Shown here: positions 32,406-41,196 of the stretch, one piece after another
Numbering within the stretch: the first letter of the stretch is position 1
How the letters are laid out: each line of letters opens with the position of its first letter
Assembly: GCA_964573295.1 (NCBI GenBank)
Contig: CAZNJE010000011.1
Coordinates: 1 to 64,000 of the forward strand
Direction of reading: 5' to 3'
Source: CAYQJL01 sp964573295
GTDB taxonomy: Bacteria > Eisenbacteria > RBG-16-71-46 > CAIMUX01 > WJJG01
Length of the DNA: 64,000 bases
The notes under the pieces: generated by a model
Told to the model about the DNA's origin: nothing
What the model saw: the letters and a program-made list of their open reading frames with translations, nothing else
The model's database searches: none
Made by a program: the position numbers and the translations under genes

Positions 32406-33728
32406 ATGCAAGAGTTGTTCTACGGTATCGCCGATCATGCGGTCTCCCTCCTACAGGGTGATGAGGTCATCAATCTGAACTTCGAGGGAGAAGAGTCCGA
32501 CTTCGTTCGGTTCAATCACAACCGGGTGCGCCAGCCCGGATCGGTGCGGTCGTGTGATCTGGGCATCGATCTGATCCGCGGCGCCACGCACGCCGAGATG
32601 CAGATTTCGCTCACCGGGGTGACGGCGGAAGATCAGGGGCGGGTGAAGCGTGCCATCGAGGATCTGCGTGGCCGTCTCGATCACATCCCCGAGGATCCGC
32701 ACCTGCTGTATGCCACCGAGGTCAACTCCACCGAGCGCACGGGAGAGGACAATCTGCCGGCGCGCGAGGAGGCCGTGGCCTCGATCATCGAGAAAGGCGA
32801 GGGCAAGGATCTGGTGGGTATCTACGCCCAGGGTCCGATCTACCGTGGGTTCGCCAACAACCTGGGTCAGCGCAATTGGTTCGCGACGAGCAGTTTCAAC
32901 TTCGACTACTCCTTCTATCTGCGTGACGATAAGGCGGTCAAGTCTTCCTACGCCGGGTTCGAGTGGGACGACGCGGCGCTGGCGCGCAAGATGGACGATG
33001 CGGCGAAACAACTCGAGATATTGAGCTTGGAGCCCAAGACCATTGCGCGCGGGAAGTACCGTGCCTATTTCGCGCCGGCGGCGGTCAATGAGATCGCCGG
33101 CATGCTGGGCTGGGGCGGCTTCGGTCTCAAGAGCCACAAGTCGAAGATTTCCTGCCTCATTCGTATGACTGAGGGAGACGCGCGTGTGCACCCGGCCGTA
33201 TCGATGGTCGAGAACACGCGCGATGGCATCGCGCCTAACTTCGACAGCAAGGGCTTCATCAAGCCCGATCAGGTCGTCCTGCTCGAGCAGGGCGCCTTGA
33301 AGGATCCGCTCGTCAGCCCGCGAACCGCCAAGGAGTACGGCGTGCCGACCAATGCCGCGCCCGGCGGCGAGTGGCCCGAGTCATTCGAAATGGCGGCGGG
33401 GGATCTGGAGCAGGAGCAAGTCCTGGAGAAGCTCGGCACCGGCGCCTACATCAACAACCTGCACTACCTCAACTATTCGGATCGCATGGCCTGCCGGCTG
33501 ACGGGCATGACCCGCTTCGCGACCTTCTGGGTCGAGGACGGCAAGATCGTCGCGCCGCTGAATGTCATGCGCTTCGATGAGTCCTTCTACCGCATGTTCG
33601 GGGAGAATCTGATCGCGCTGACCAAGGAACGCGAGATGATCCTGGAGAACATGACCTATGGAGGACGGCAGGTGAGCAGCGCGCGGCTGCCGGGGGCTTT
33701 GGTGGAGGACTTTGCCTTCACGCTCTAA
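32406..33728 (+). CDS. TldE/PmbA-family metalloprotease subunit
   Basis: The 440-residue protein has the TldE/PmbA layout without the H-E-x3-H zinc site, as expected for the non-catalytic partner: FVRFNHNRVRQPGSVRSCDL near the start, YAGFEWDDAALARKMDDA, KYRAYFAPAAVNEIAGMLGW in the middle, and FWVEDGKIVAPLNVMRFDES near the end. GAAGGGAGGC precedes the ATG at 32406. It makes a two-gene operon with tldD. Confidence 0.9.
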   Translation: MQELFYGIADHAVSLLQGDEVINLNFEGEESDFVRFNHNRVRQPGSVRSCDLGIDLIRGATHAEMQISLTGVTAEDQGRVKRAIEDLRGRLDHIPEDPHLLYATEVNSTERTGEDNLPAREEAVASIIEKGEGKDLVGIYAQGPIYRGFANNLGQRNWFATSSFNFDYSFYLRDDKAVKSSYAGFEWDDAALARKMDDAAKQLEILSLEPKTIARGKYRAYFAPAAVNEIAGMLGWGGFGLKSHKSKISCLIRMTEGDARVHPAVSMVENTRDGIAPNFDSKGFIKPDQVVLLEQGALKDPLVSPRTAKEYGVPTNAAPGGEWPESFEMAAGDLEQEQVLEKLGTGAYINNLHYLNYSDRMACRLTGMTRFATFWVEDGKIVAPLNVMRFDESFYRMFGENLIALTKEREMILENMTYGGRQVSSARLPGALVEDFAFTL

Positions 33729-34043
33729 GGTGGCCCGATGCGATCCGCATCGGCGCCGTGACATTATCGTCCAGATATCGCCCCGCGCCGGGGGAGCATC
33801 CTCCGGCCGCGGGGCGATCGTTCACCGGCGGGAGCCTCAGGTCGCGAGCCGGGGCTCGGGCCGGGTGGGCTCGCAGACATCCGGCAATGCACTCGGGCCT
33901 TGTCAGGATCTACGACTTCCTTCCGGCATCTACCCAGCCTGCTCTGGGCGATCTCCTGATTATCGTTCGTCGTCAATCCAGGGACACTGCGTGGGGACTG
34001 ACCGTCGAGTGGGCAGGAGGTGGGTGATACCGAAGGAGCGACC
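33729..34043. other. Intergenic region, no supported gene
   Basis: A 46-codon frame beginning MHSGLVRIYDFLPAS at 33883 has moderate coding look but no recognisable family and no clear ribosome-binding site, so I leave it uncalled. The region presumably carries the mscS promoter; AAGGAG at 34033-34038 is its ribosome-binding site. Confidence 0.4.
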
Positions 34044-34970
34044 ATGAACATCGATTTCAGTTCCTACCTGCAAGGCCTGGGCAACTGGCTTCTCACGAGC
34101 GGCTTGCAGATTCTACTCATCATCGTGATTGCCATGGTGGTGCTGCGCATCCTCAAGGGCATCGTGCAGCGCGGCTTCTCACGAATGGAGAAAGGGCGGA
34201 AGGATCCCGAGTTCGCCAAGCGCTCAGATACCTTGAGCGGTATCTCGGCCAACATCATCGGTGTCGTCGTGCTGATCATTGCCGCGATGATGATCCTGGA
34301 GGAGTTCGGCATCGACATCGGGCCGGTGCTGGCCGGCGCGGGGGTTCTCGGTTTGGCCGTTGGATTCGGTGCCCAGAATCTCGTCCAGGATGTGATCAGT
34401 GGTTTCTACATCCTGATGGAGGATCAGATCCGCGTGGGCGACGTGGTTCAGATCGCCGGCAAGGGCGGTCTGGTGGAACGGGTGAGTTTGCGGCTCACCG
34501 TCATCCGGGATCTGGCGGGCAATGTGCATTATGTGCGCAACGGTCATATCGACGTGGTCACCAACATGACGAAGGAGTACTCGATGTATGTCTTCGACGT
34601 CGGGGTGGCCTACCGGGAGGACACCGATGAGGTCGTGGAGGTGCTGCGCGAGATCGCTGCGCAGATGCGCACCGAGCCCGCCTTCAAGGATGACATTCTG
34701 GACGATCTCGAGGTCCTGGGCGTAGATCAGTTCGCCGATTCGGCCGTGATCATCAAGACCCGCATCAAGACCAAGCCGATCAAGCAGTGGTCTGTCGGGC
34801 GCGAGTTCAACCGCCGGATGAAGAAGGCCTTCGACGAGCGCAACATCGAGATTCCCTTCCCGCATGTCACCGTCTACGCCGGCGAGGACAAGGACGGCAG
34901 CGCGCCGCTCTTCCCGGTGGAAACGAAGGATAGAACGAAGGATACGCAGGCCGCGCCCCCCAGCGCGTGA
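34044..34970 (+). CDS. MscS-family small-conductance mechanosensitive channel
   Basis: The protein has 308 residues from ATG 34044, with AAGGAG five bases upstream. Two N-terminal transmembrane helices (GLQILLIIVIAMVVLRIL and ISANIIGVVVLIIAAMMIL) precede the pore helix VLAGAGVLGLAVGFGAQNL, with the Gly/Ala packing and Q-N-L bend of MscS. The beta domain follows (DQIRVGDVVQIAGKGGLVER, LRLTVIRDLAGNVHYVRNG), then the alpha/beta vestibule to FPHVTVYAG. It opens on membrane tension to release solutes under hypo-osmotic shock. The last 30 residues are charged and probably disordered. Confidence 0.93.
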   Translation: MNIDFSSYLQGLGNWLLTSGLQILLIIVIAMVVLRILKGIVQRGFSRMEKGRKDPEFAKRSDTLSGISANIIGVVVLIIAAMMILEEFGIDIGPVLAGAGVLGLAVGFGAQNLVQDVISGFYILMEDQIRVGDVVQIAGKGGLVERVSLRLTVIRDLAGNVHYVRNGHIDVVTNMTKEYSMYVFDVGVAYREDTDEVVEVLREIAAQMRTEPAFKDDILDDLEVLGVDQFADSAVIIKTRIKTKPIKQWSVGREFNRRMKKAFDERNIEIPFPHVTVYAGEDKDGSAPLFPVETKDRTKDTQAAPPSA

Positions 34971-35132
34971 GACAAGGGTCAAACGGCAGATCTTCCTGCT
35001 TGGCAGGAAGATGCGCGCGCGGGCTGTTCGATGGACGACCGCTCGGCGCTCGTGAGTGGTTTCGTGTATAATGGGAGCCGTGGATCTGTGGCGGTGGTCG
35101 CCGTCATGACCGACCCAACGGAGGCCAACGAG

Positions 35133-36425
35133 ATGAAGCCCGTTCAAGCCTATTCGCGCATGCGAGGCATGTCCATCGTCGTCGCCGGTCTCGTGCTGCT
35201 GACCGGCGCGATTCTCGTTCCCGGCGCGGCCGACGCCTACGAGCTCGGCCACCGCACGGTCACCTTCTACGATCCGGAGCGATCGAATCGCGAGATTTCG
35301 ACCGAGATCTACTATCCGGCCGACGTGGCCGGGGACGACGTCCCCCTGGCCGAGCCACCGGCCGGAGGATTCCCCGTGGTTACCTTCGGCCATGGATTCG
35401 TGATGTCGATCGATGACTATGATTTCCTGTGGGAGGGCCTGGCGCCGGCCGGTTACATCGTAGCCTTGCCCCGCACCGAGACCGGATTCTCGCCCGATCA
35501 TCTGGACCTTGGACTGGATCTGGCCTTCCTCTGTCGTGCGCTTCGGGACGAGGGCGAGGATCCCGCGTCGCCCTTCTTCGGCAAGGTCGCCGCAACCTGC
35601 GCCGTCAGCGGCCACTCGATGGGCGGGGGAGCGAGCTTCCTCGGAGCGGCCTCGGACCCTTCGGTCACCGCCCTCTTCAACTTCGCCGCCGCCGAGACCA
35701 ACCCCTCGGCCATCGGCGCCGCTGCCCAGATCACGGCCCCGGCCTTGCTCTTCGCTGGGTCGCTGGACTGCGTCACGCCGCCTCCCAACCACCAGCAACC
35801 GATGTATGACGCGCTGGCCTCCGATTGCCGCACCTACGTCGAGCTGCTGGGCGCCAGCCACTGTCAGTTCGCCGAGTACAATTACTTGTGCAGCCTGGGG
35901 GAACTCGGGTGCCAGGATCCCGAGATCTCTCGCCAAGAGCAACACGCGCTCACGCTGCTGTTTTTGATTCCCTGGCTCGATGCCTTCTTGTACGAGGATG
36001 CCTCGGCGTGGGACACCTTCCAGACGCTGCTCGCGGAGACGCCGGGCATCGTGTACGAACAGGACTGCGCCATGAGTGGTCTGGATGACCTGGTCGAGGT
36101 CATCGATTCGCTACCGCCGGGGGGCGCGGCTGATCCGTTGCTCTTCGAATCTCCCTCCGTGGTGATCGCGGGTGCTCCGGCTACGCTGCGTCTCTACTTG
36201 CCCGCCCCAGGCAACCTGCACGTGACCATTCACGATGCATCTGGGCGCCGCATGGATGAACGGAGTCGTTTGGCCATGACCGCGGGCTGGCACACGCTCA
36301 CATGGGATACGCACAGCGGTGCTGGCGGGACAATGGCGGCCGGGGTCTATTTCGGCCGAGCCAGTCTCTTGGCGGGTGAGCGGGGGCAGTTCGTGGGCAA
36401 GACACGGTTCACGCTGCTGCGTTAG
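35133..36425 (+). CDS. Secreted alpha/beta hydrolase with sorting domain
   Basis: The ATG at 35133 gives a signal peptide (GMSIVVAGLVLLTGAILV, cleavage after GAADA). Residues about 35-290 are an alpha/beta hydrolase like chlorophyllase or PAF-acetylhydrolase: HRTVTFYDPERSNREISTEI, PVVTFGHGFVMSIDDYDFLW (oxyanion loop), SGHSMGGGASFLGAA with the nucleophile Ser, LLFAGSLDCVTPP for the acid, and GASHCQFAEY for the His. The C-terminal 90 residues are a FlgD-like sorting domain (HDASGRRMDE, GGTMAAGVYFGRASL). A TATAAT at 35067-35072 may be its -10 box. The substrate is unknown. Confidence 0.85.
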   Translation: MKPVQAYSRMRGMSIVVAGLVLLTGAILVPGAADAYELGHRTVTFYDPERSNREISTEIYYPADVAGDDVPLAEPPAGGFPVVTFGHGFVMSIDDYDFLWEGLAPAGYIVALPRTETGFSPDHLDLGLDLAFLCRALRDEGEDPASPFFGKVAATCAVSGHSMGGGASFLGAASDPSVTALFNFAAAETNPSAIGAAAQITAPALLFAGSLDCVTPPPNHQQPMYDALASDCRTYVELLGASHCQFAEYNYLCSLGELGCQDPEISRQEQHALTLLFLIPWLDAFLYEDASAWDTFQTLLAETPGIVYEQDCAMSGLDDLVEVIDSLPPGGAADPLLFESPSVVIAGAPATLRLYLPAPGNLHVTIHDASGRRMDERSRLAMTAGWHTLTWDTHSGAGGTMAAGVYFGRASLLAGERGQFVGKTRFTLLR

Positions 36426-36427
36426 AG

Positions 36428-36600
36428 CCCAGGTTGATCGAACCAGGCTGATCGAACCAGGCTGATCGAACCAGGTTGATCGAGCCCAGGCTGATCGAAC
36501 CAGGCTGATCGAACCAGGCTGATCGAACCAGGTTGATCGAGCCCAGGTTGATCGAGCCCAGGCTGATCGAACCAGGCTGATCGAACCAGGTTGATCGAGC
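36428..36600. repeat. About twelve 14-15-bp tandem repeats (CCAGGYTGATCGAR)
   Basis: Directly after the hydrolase stop codon, about twelve units of CCAGGCTGATCGAA or CCAGGTTGATCGAG run head to tail. A higher-order pattern is visible: groups of three to four units end with the GAG variant and an extra C. Units hold a GATC site and a half palindrome. They are not separated by unique spacers, so this is not CRISPR. Confidence 0.85.
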
Positions 36601-36619
36601 CCAGGCTGTTTCAGCCTGG
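36601..36619 (+). terminator. Hairpin at the end of the tandem repeat
   Basis: CCAGGCTG (36601-36608) pairs perfectly with CAGCCTGG (36612-36619) around a TTT loop. It is the last repeat unit turned into a stem. It may end transcription from the hydrolase gene; no T-run follows. Confidence 0.45.
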
Positions 36620-36757
36620 ACTGTTCGGGCCTGGACTGACCGAGCAGCCGTTCCTACGCCCCGCTGGGGGGGGGCGCAGTTGTCGGCAAGCTCCCGGTAT
36701 GGCGACGGCGGAATCCACCGATGGCTCGAGTGACCGGTTCACGGCACCATTTCCCGG

Positions 36758-37204
36758 ATGGGTGAGATTCTAGGAAATCGGATCCTCTGGACCGCGATCG
36801 CGGCGGATGCCAGCGCGCAGCTTCTCAAGGCGGTCTTCGTGCTGCTCCTGGACCGGAAGTGGAGCGCGGAACGGCTGTTCGGTTCAGGCGGCATGCCTTC
36901 CTCGCACTCCGCTTTCGTGAGCGCGCTGGCCGCCGGCGTCGGGATCGAGGAGGGCTTCGGTAGCCCGCTGTTCGCGATGGCGGCCGTTTTTGCGCTCATC
37001 GTCATGTATGACGCCACGAGCGTGCGGCGAGCGGCCGGCCTCCAGGCTCACGTTCTCAATGAGCTGGTCGTGCGTTTGAGCCATGTTCTCGACGAGGGGT
37101 TCAAGCCGGAAACCCTGAGAACTCTTCTGGGACACAGCGTCCCTCAGGTGGTCGCTGGGTTGGGTTTGGGGGTGGCCGCGGCGCTGGTGTCCTTTGCCGG
37201 CTGA
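36758..37204 (+). CDS. Divergent PAP2 family (DUF212/YuiD-like) membrane protein
   Basis: The 148-residue protein has four hydrophobic helices. It carries the family motif GSGGMPSSHSAFVSALAAGVG, which corresponds to the phosphatase S-G-H region of PAP2 enzymes, then VMYDATSVRRAAGLQAHVLN and LLGHSVPQVVAGLGLG. It likely acts on a lipid phosphate at the membrane; biochemical proof for the family is thin. Its 3' end overlaps the convergent lipid kinase gene by 61 bp, an unusual overlap that joins two lipid-phosphate genes. Confidence 0.85.
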   Translation: MGEILGNRILWTAIAADASAQLLKAVFVLLLDRKWSAERLFGSGGMPSSHSAFVSALAAGVGIEEGFGSPLFAMAAVFALIVMYDATSVRRAAGLQAHVLNELVVRLSHVLDEGFKPETLRTLLGHSVPQVVAGLGLGVAAALVSFAG

Positions 37205-38100
37205 GGCGCCACCACGCGCACCGCCTGCGGCCGGATCTGGATGGTGACCGGTGTTTGACCCAATGGTTCACCGTCCATTTGAACCGCCATGGGATCGGGG
37301 GTCTCGATTCGCACTTCCTCGACCTGAACGTGTTCGGTCCGCCAGGGGTCGAACCGCTTGCCGACGATCGCGTGGAGCAGGAGTCCCACTAGATCGAGAA
37401 CGGTTCCGCGACGGGTAACGATGAGATCCAGGCGACCATCGCGTTCACTGATCTCCTTCTCGAGCGCATCGCGCATCGGCAGGAACACACCGGTGTTCGT
37501 GACCAGGATCGAGCTGGTTCGCCAGCGGCGACGCCGGCCGGCGACGTCCAGAGTGACTCTGCGCGGACGGATCTTCAGGATCGTGCGAAACACGGCGGTG
37601 ACATAGGCCAGGTAGCCGAGTTCGCGCTTCATCTCGCGCGAGGTGTCGCGCACGAGTTCGGCATGGGCGCCAATGCTCGTGCTGATGAGAAAGTGGCGAT
37701 CGGCTTCGACCACGAACCCCGCATCGATCTTGATGACCGCACCCTGTTCGATGACCTCGAGGGCCTCTTCGAGATCCATGGGGTATCCGAGAGCCCTAGC
37801 CAGCACGTTCGCCGATCCCTTCGGGAGTATGGCCAGAGGAAGGGTGGATCGGGATCGGAGCAGGATGTCGGCTACCGAGCGGATCGTTCCATCCCCGCCG
37901 GCCACGAGCAGTAGATCGTAGTTGCCGGCTATGGCTTCGTGGACGTACCCGGCCAGATCATCGCCTCCTTCCCAGTCACGAATCACGAACTCGGACGTCT
38001 GCCGGTGAAGCCGACGTTCGATTCTTCTTCGCCTATCTCCGCCGTCCTTCTGCCCCGCGGCCTCGTTCCATATGACGATGACCCGTCCCATTCCGGACAT
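37144..38100 (-). CDS. Diacylglycerol kinase-like lipid kinase (YegS/DagK family)
   Basis: The 318-residue protein has the DAGK catalytic fold: VIVIWNEAAG at the start, LLLVAGGDGTIRSVADIL with the G-G-D-G-T nucleotide motif, LAILPKGSANVLARALGYP, then the second domain with FLISTSIGAHAELV and PMAVQMDGEPLGQTPVTI. Such enzymes phosphorylate diacylglycerol or related lipids at the inner membrane, opposing PAP2-type phosphatases like its convergent neighbour. GGAGG lies 11 bases upstream of the ATG at 38100. The last 25 residues are Pro/Ala/Thr-rich and encoded within the 61-bp overlap. Confidence 0.9.
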   Translation of the reverse strand: MSGMGRVIVIWNEAAGQKDGGDRRRRIERRLHRQTSEFVIRDWEGGDDLAGYVHEAIAGNYDLLLVAGGDGTIRSVADILLRSRSTLPLAILPKGSANVLARALGYPMDLEEALEVIEQGAVIKIDAGFVVEADRHFLISTSIGAHAELVRDTSREMKRELGYLAYVTAVFRTILKIRPRRVTLDVAGRRRRWRTSSILVTNTGVFLPMRDALEKEISERDGRLDLIVTRRGTVLDLVGLLLHAIVGKRFDPWRTEHVQVEEVRIETPDPMAVQMDGEPLGQTPVTIQIRPQAVRVVAPQPAKDTSAAATPKPNPATT

Positions 38101-38573
38101 GGCGGTTCACTCCTCCGGATGGCCTTCAGGATTCTTCGCTTCCAGTTTCTTGCCGCTCGACGCCTTGCCGTGAAGATAGCATCCCCGACCCCACCGGAGG
38201 ATCAGGAGGTGAGCGCATCTCTCCTCGGGGGAAGGCGGATTTGCTGGATCCATGAATCCCCTTCCGCCCAGTGAGAGCACCGGGGCGATAGGGTGACGCC
38301 TGCCCCGGTGCATAGGACCGGGCTCGCCCTAGACCAGCCTCTCCGGTTCCCGCATCGGGGGACCGCGGCGGATCTCGGGTGTCGATCAGGTTCCTCCCCA
38401 TGGTCTCCCGTGAGGGGGCGACCTACCGTCAAGCGCGAGCAGATCGCTGATTCCGCACTTGCGGATGCCGCACGGATCACGCGAGCGGGGCCAACATGTC
38501 GAACGCGGTTGGAACACGGCCCGGCCGGGAACATGGACGGGTGAATCCAAAGGGAGAAGAAACGGAGGAGATC
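38101..38573. other. Divergent intergenic region, nothing recognised
   Basis: The region separates the lipid kinase from the barrel protein gene. Frames up to 111 codons exist but none resembles a known protein. Promoters for both genes are expected here; I could not pick out hexamers. GGAGGAG at 38564-38570 is the ribosome-binding site of the next gene. Confidence 0.5.
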
Positions 38574-41195
38574 ATGCTGCTTCTAAACGCGCTACGCCCT
38601 TGGCTGCATTTCAAGCGAGATCGGGGTACGCTTCACCAGGGCCGGCTTCAGAACCGGCGCGATCGACGACCGTCTCATGATGGCGCCGCCCCCCGCTTCA
38701 GACCCAATCGTGCCCTGTTGCCGGATCGTTCTCGCCTCGCGGGTTTGGTCTTCGCGGGTCTTCTTTTTTCAGGGTTTTTCTTCGCCACCGGAACGAGCCA
38801 GGCGCAGATCGAAGGCGCCAGCTACACTTTGCAGCCCAGCTACTCGATCCTGCGCTGGAACAGCGACGTAGGCATTGAAGACACCGAGCTGCTCGGAGGC
38901 CGTCTGGCCCTCAATCTGGGGAAGTACGTGGCGTTGCAGGGCTTCTACTTGACCCGCTCGGATGTCGAGACCGACTTCGCCAGCATCGACCTCGAGGATC
39001 AAGGCGGCAGTCTGGTCCTGGACCAGGAAATGGATGTCCGCCACTACGGTGCCGACGTCGTCTTCAACCTGAGCACCGGACCGGTTGTTCCCTTCCTCAA
39101 GGCGGGCGGCGGCATCATTACATTCGACACCGCCGTCGGGGGTGAGCAGGATCAGATCGCCGCCAATCTCGGGGGCGGCGTCCGCTTCGGGATCGACCGC
39201 CTCAACGTGGAGGTCTTCCTGGAAGACAAGGCTTTCCGCGTCAACCGGTATGATCTCGGTGTGATAGAGAACGAGGATCTCATCCCCGCCGAAGACGATG
39301 ACGAGGTGCGCCACAATCTCACGGTGGGCGCCGGACTCAACTTCCACTTGGGCGGGTATTCCGGTGAGAGCCTGACAGAGACCGATCGCGCGGTGGCCGA
39401 CCGATTCCGCAGTGGGCTGTCCGGACTGTCGGTGCCGGTCGAGCTCTACGCCGGGCGGCTCGATTTTGACGATGATGTCGCGCTGGCCAGCCAAGAGATG
39501 GTCGGGGTCCGCACGGGTGTCGACTTCGGACACTACTTCGGGGTGCGCGGCTACTACTGGCGAGGGGTGAACGATGACTTCGACGATACCGAGCCGATCG
39601 AGAGCTGGGGAGGCGAAGCCAACTTCCGTCTCAATGCCGGCCAGGGCACGGTTCCGTATCTGTTGCTGGGTGTCGGACAGCTTGCCTTTCGCGAAGAGTA
39701 TCGTGATGAAACACAAGAGAAACGCGACGACAAGACGATGCTGATCCTGGGAGGCGGACTGGATCTGTCTCTGGGGGACAACCTGGTGCTGCGACTGGCG
39801 GCGCGGGATCATCTCTTCAGTCAGAAGGACCTCGAGGACGTGGCTGCCTCCGACGAACTGGCATCGAACTGGATGCTCAGCGCGGGCATTCAGATCGGGC
39901 TGGGTGGCAGCGGCCCCGAGTCGATCTCATACCAGCGGGCGCGCGCCGAGGCCCGCGCGAGCGATCGCGCCGAGGCGCAAGCTGGGGGTCGCCAGGCGCG
40001 GCCTGAGAAGACACAGGCTGGAGATGCCTACCCAGAAGAGAAGCAGCGAGACGCCTACCAGGACGAGAGGCAGCGCGACGTTCCAGCGCGACAGGCGTCG
40101 ATGTCCGGGGGTACCGGTCAAGAGATGATGATGACCCATCCGGTGTCGGAGACCGATATCGATATCGACACCGGCCGGCCGTCGAACGCCACCCGCTCCG
40201 TTCGCACAACCCAAGGTGACCGCATCGTCACCTTCCCTGTGCCCAACCAGGGGGAAATCTACGTTCGCTACGGTCAGCCCGGCGGCGTGAGCATCCAGAG
40301 TAAGACCGAGAACCGCACCGATCTGCAACCGGACGACGTGGCAATGAAAACGGGCGGGACGGCCAAGGACACGGCGCGATCGGAGCCGCCGCGATTGGAC
40401 GAAGAAGCCGTCCGCCAGGCGGTTGAAAAGGAGCTCCGCCAGGAGTTTCGGGATCGGGAACGGCGCATGCCGGTCCAGGAAGCCGCGCCGCAGTTCGGCT
40501 CTCCCGGCAGCATCCACGAGCTGGCCGAGCTTCTATCGGCGCAGATCGACGAGAAGATCGAGAAGCGCATCGAGGAGGCGTTCGCTCGCCGCATGCCGAT
40601 CGGTGAGGGAGAAGCCCGTAGGACTGAGTTCGAGGTCGACGTGACCGCGCCCACCGAACGTGAGGCCCCGCAGCGCGAGGTCACGCGGCATGAACCTACG
40701 GGGCGTGAAGCTCCGCAGGTTCGGCGGGCCGAGTACGAACAGGCCGAGGCGCCGGAGTACGCCATGGAGCCGCACCGCATGAGTCCCCGGCAGATCAACT
40801 CCTATGTCGGCGCCACGGTGAATGATCCCGATCAGGCGCTCTTCGGGGCACGCTTGAATCTGGGTACCGTGACGGCGGATTCACCGCTACTACTGCTGCC
40901 CGAGGTGGCGATCGGTGTCGGGAGCGGCGGACCCTCGTTCATGGTCACCGCCAATCTGATGTATCAACTCTACGACGTGGTCTCCCGCGGGGATTGGTCT
41001 CCGTATGCAACCGCCGGAGCTGGCCTGCTGACCTTCGACAGCGACGTCGGCGGCCGGCCCGACGCGGAAGGCGTCTTCAACCTGAGCTACGGCGTCGTCA
41101 TCAACTTGGGTGGGTACACGGCCTACGCGGAGCATCAGGGGATCGACCTGTTCGACCTTCATCGCATCCTGGCGGGAATCCGGTGGGACCTCTAG
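38574..41195 (+). CDS. Exported protein with three predicted outer-membrane beta-barrels
   Basis: ATG 38574, preceded by GGAGGAG, gives 873 residues with a long basic leader and a hydrophobic export segment (LAGLVFAGLLFSGFFFATG). Three OmpA/OmpW-like barrel domains are visible. Residues about 80-260 include LGKYVALQGFYLTRSD and VPFLKAGGGIITFD. Residues about 280-450 include GVDFGHYFGVRGYYWRG and TVPYLLLGVGQLAF. Residues about 745-873 include WSPYATAGAGLLTFDSD and NLGGYTAYAEHQG. Between the second and third lies about 290 residues of charged, Arg/Glu/Gln-rich linker with a coiled-coil stretch (EEAVRQAVEKELRQEFRDRE). Its role is unknown. Confidence 0.7.
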   Translation: MLLLNALRPWLHFKRDRGTLHQGRLQNRRDRRPSHDGAAPRFRPNRALLPDRSRLAGLVFAGLLFSGFFFATGTSQAQIEGASYTLQPSYSILRWNSDVGIEDTELLGGRLALNLGKYVALQGFYLTRSDVETDFASIDLEDQGGSLVLDQEMDVRHYGADVVFNLSTGPVVPFLKAGGGIITFDTAVGGEQDQIAANLGGGVRFGIDRLNVEVFLEDKAFRVNRYDLGVIENEDLIPAEDDDEVRHNLTVGAGLNFHLGGYSGESLTETDRAVADRFRSGLSGLSVPVELYAGRLDFDDDVALASQEMVGVRTGVDFGHYFGVRGYYWRGVNDDFDDTEPIESWGGEANFRLNAGQGTVPYLLLGVGQLAFREEYRDETQEKRDDKTMLILGGGLDLSLGDNLVLRLAARDHLFSQKDLEDVAASDELASNWMLSAGIQIGLGGSGPESISYQRARAEARASDRAEAQAGGRQARPEKTQAGDAYPEEKQRDAYQDERQRDVPARQASMSGGTGQEMMMTHPVSETDIDIDTGRPSNATRSVRTTQGDRIVTFPVPNQGEIYVRYGQPGGVSIQSKTENRTDLQPDDVAMKTGGTAKDTARSEPPRLDEEAVRQAVEKELRQEFRDRERRMPVQEAAPQFGSPGSIHELAELLSAQIDEKIEKRIEEAFARRMPIGEGEARRTEFEVDVTAPTEREAPQREVTRHEPTGREAPQVRRAEYEQAEAPEYAMEPHRMSPRQINSYVGATVNDPDQALFGARLNLGTVTADSPLLLLPEVAIGVGSGGPSFMVTANLMYQLYDVVSRGDWSPYATAGAGLLTFDSDVGGRPDAEGVFNLSYGVVINLGGYTAYAEHQGIDLFDLHRILAGIRWDL

Positions 41196-41196
41196 G

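Noticed and set aside
33758..34027. 89-codon frame before mscS
   Set aside because: The first half is Arg/Pro/Gly-rich noise; only the last 46 residues look protein-like and nothing confirms them.
36428..36600. CRISPR array
   Set aside because: Units are 14-15 bp, head to tail, with no unique spacers and no cas genes nearby.
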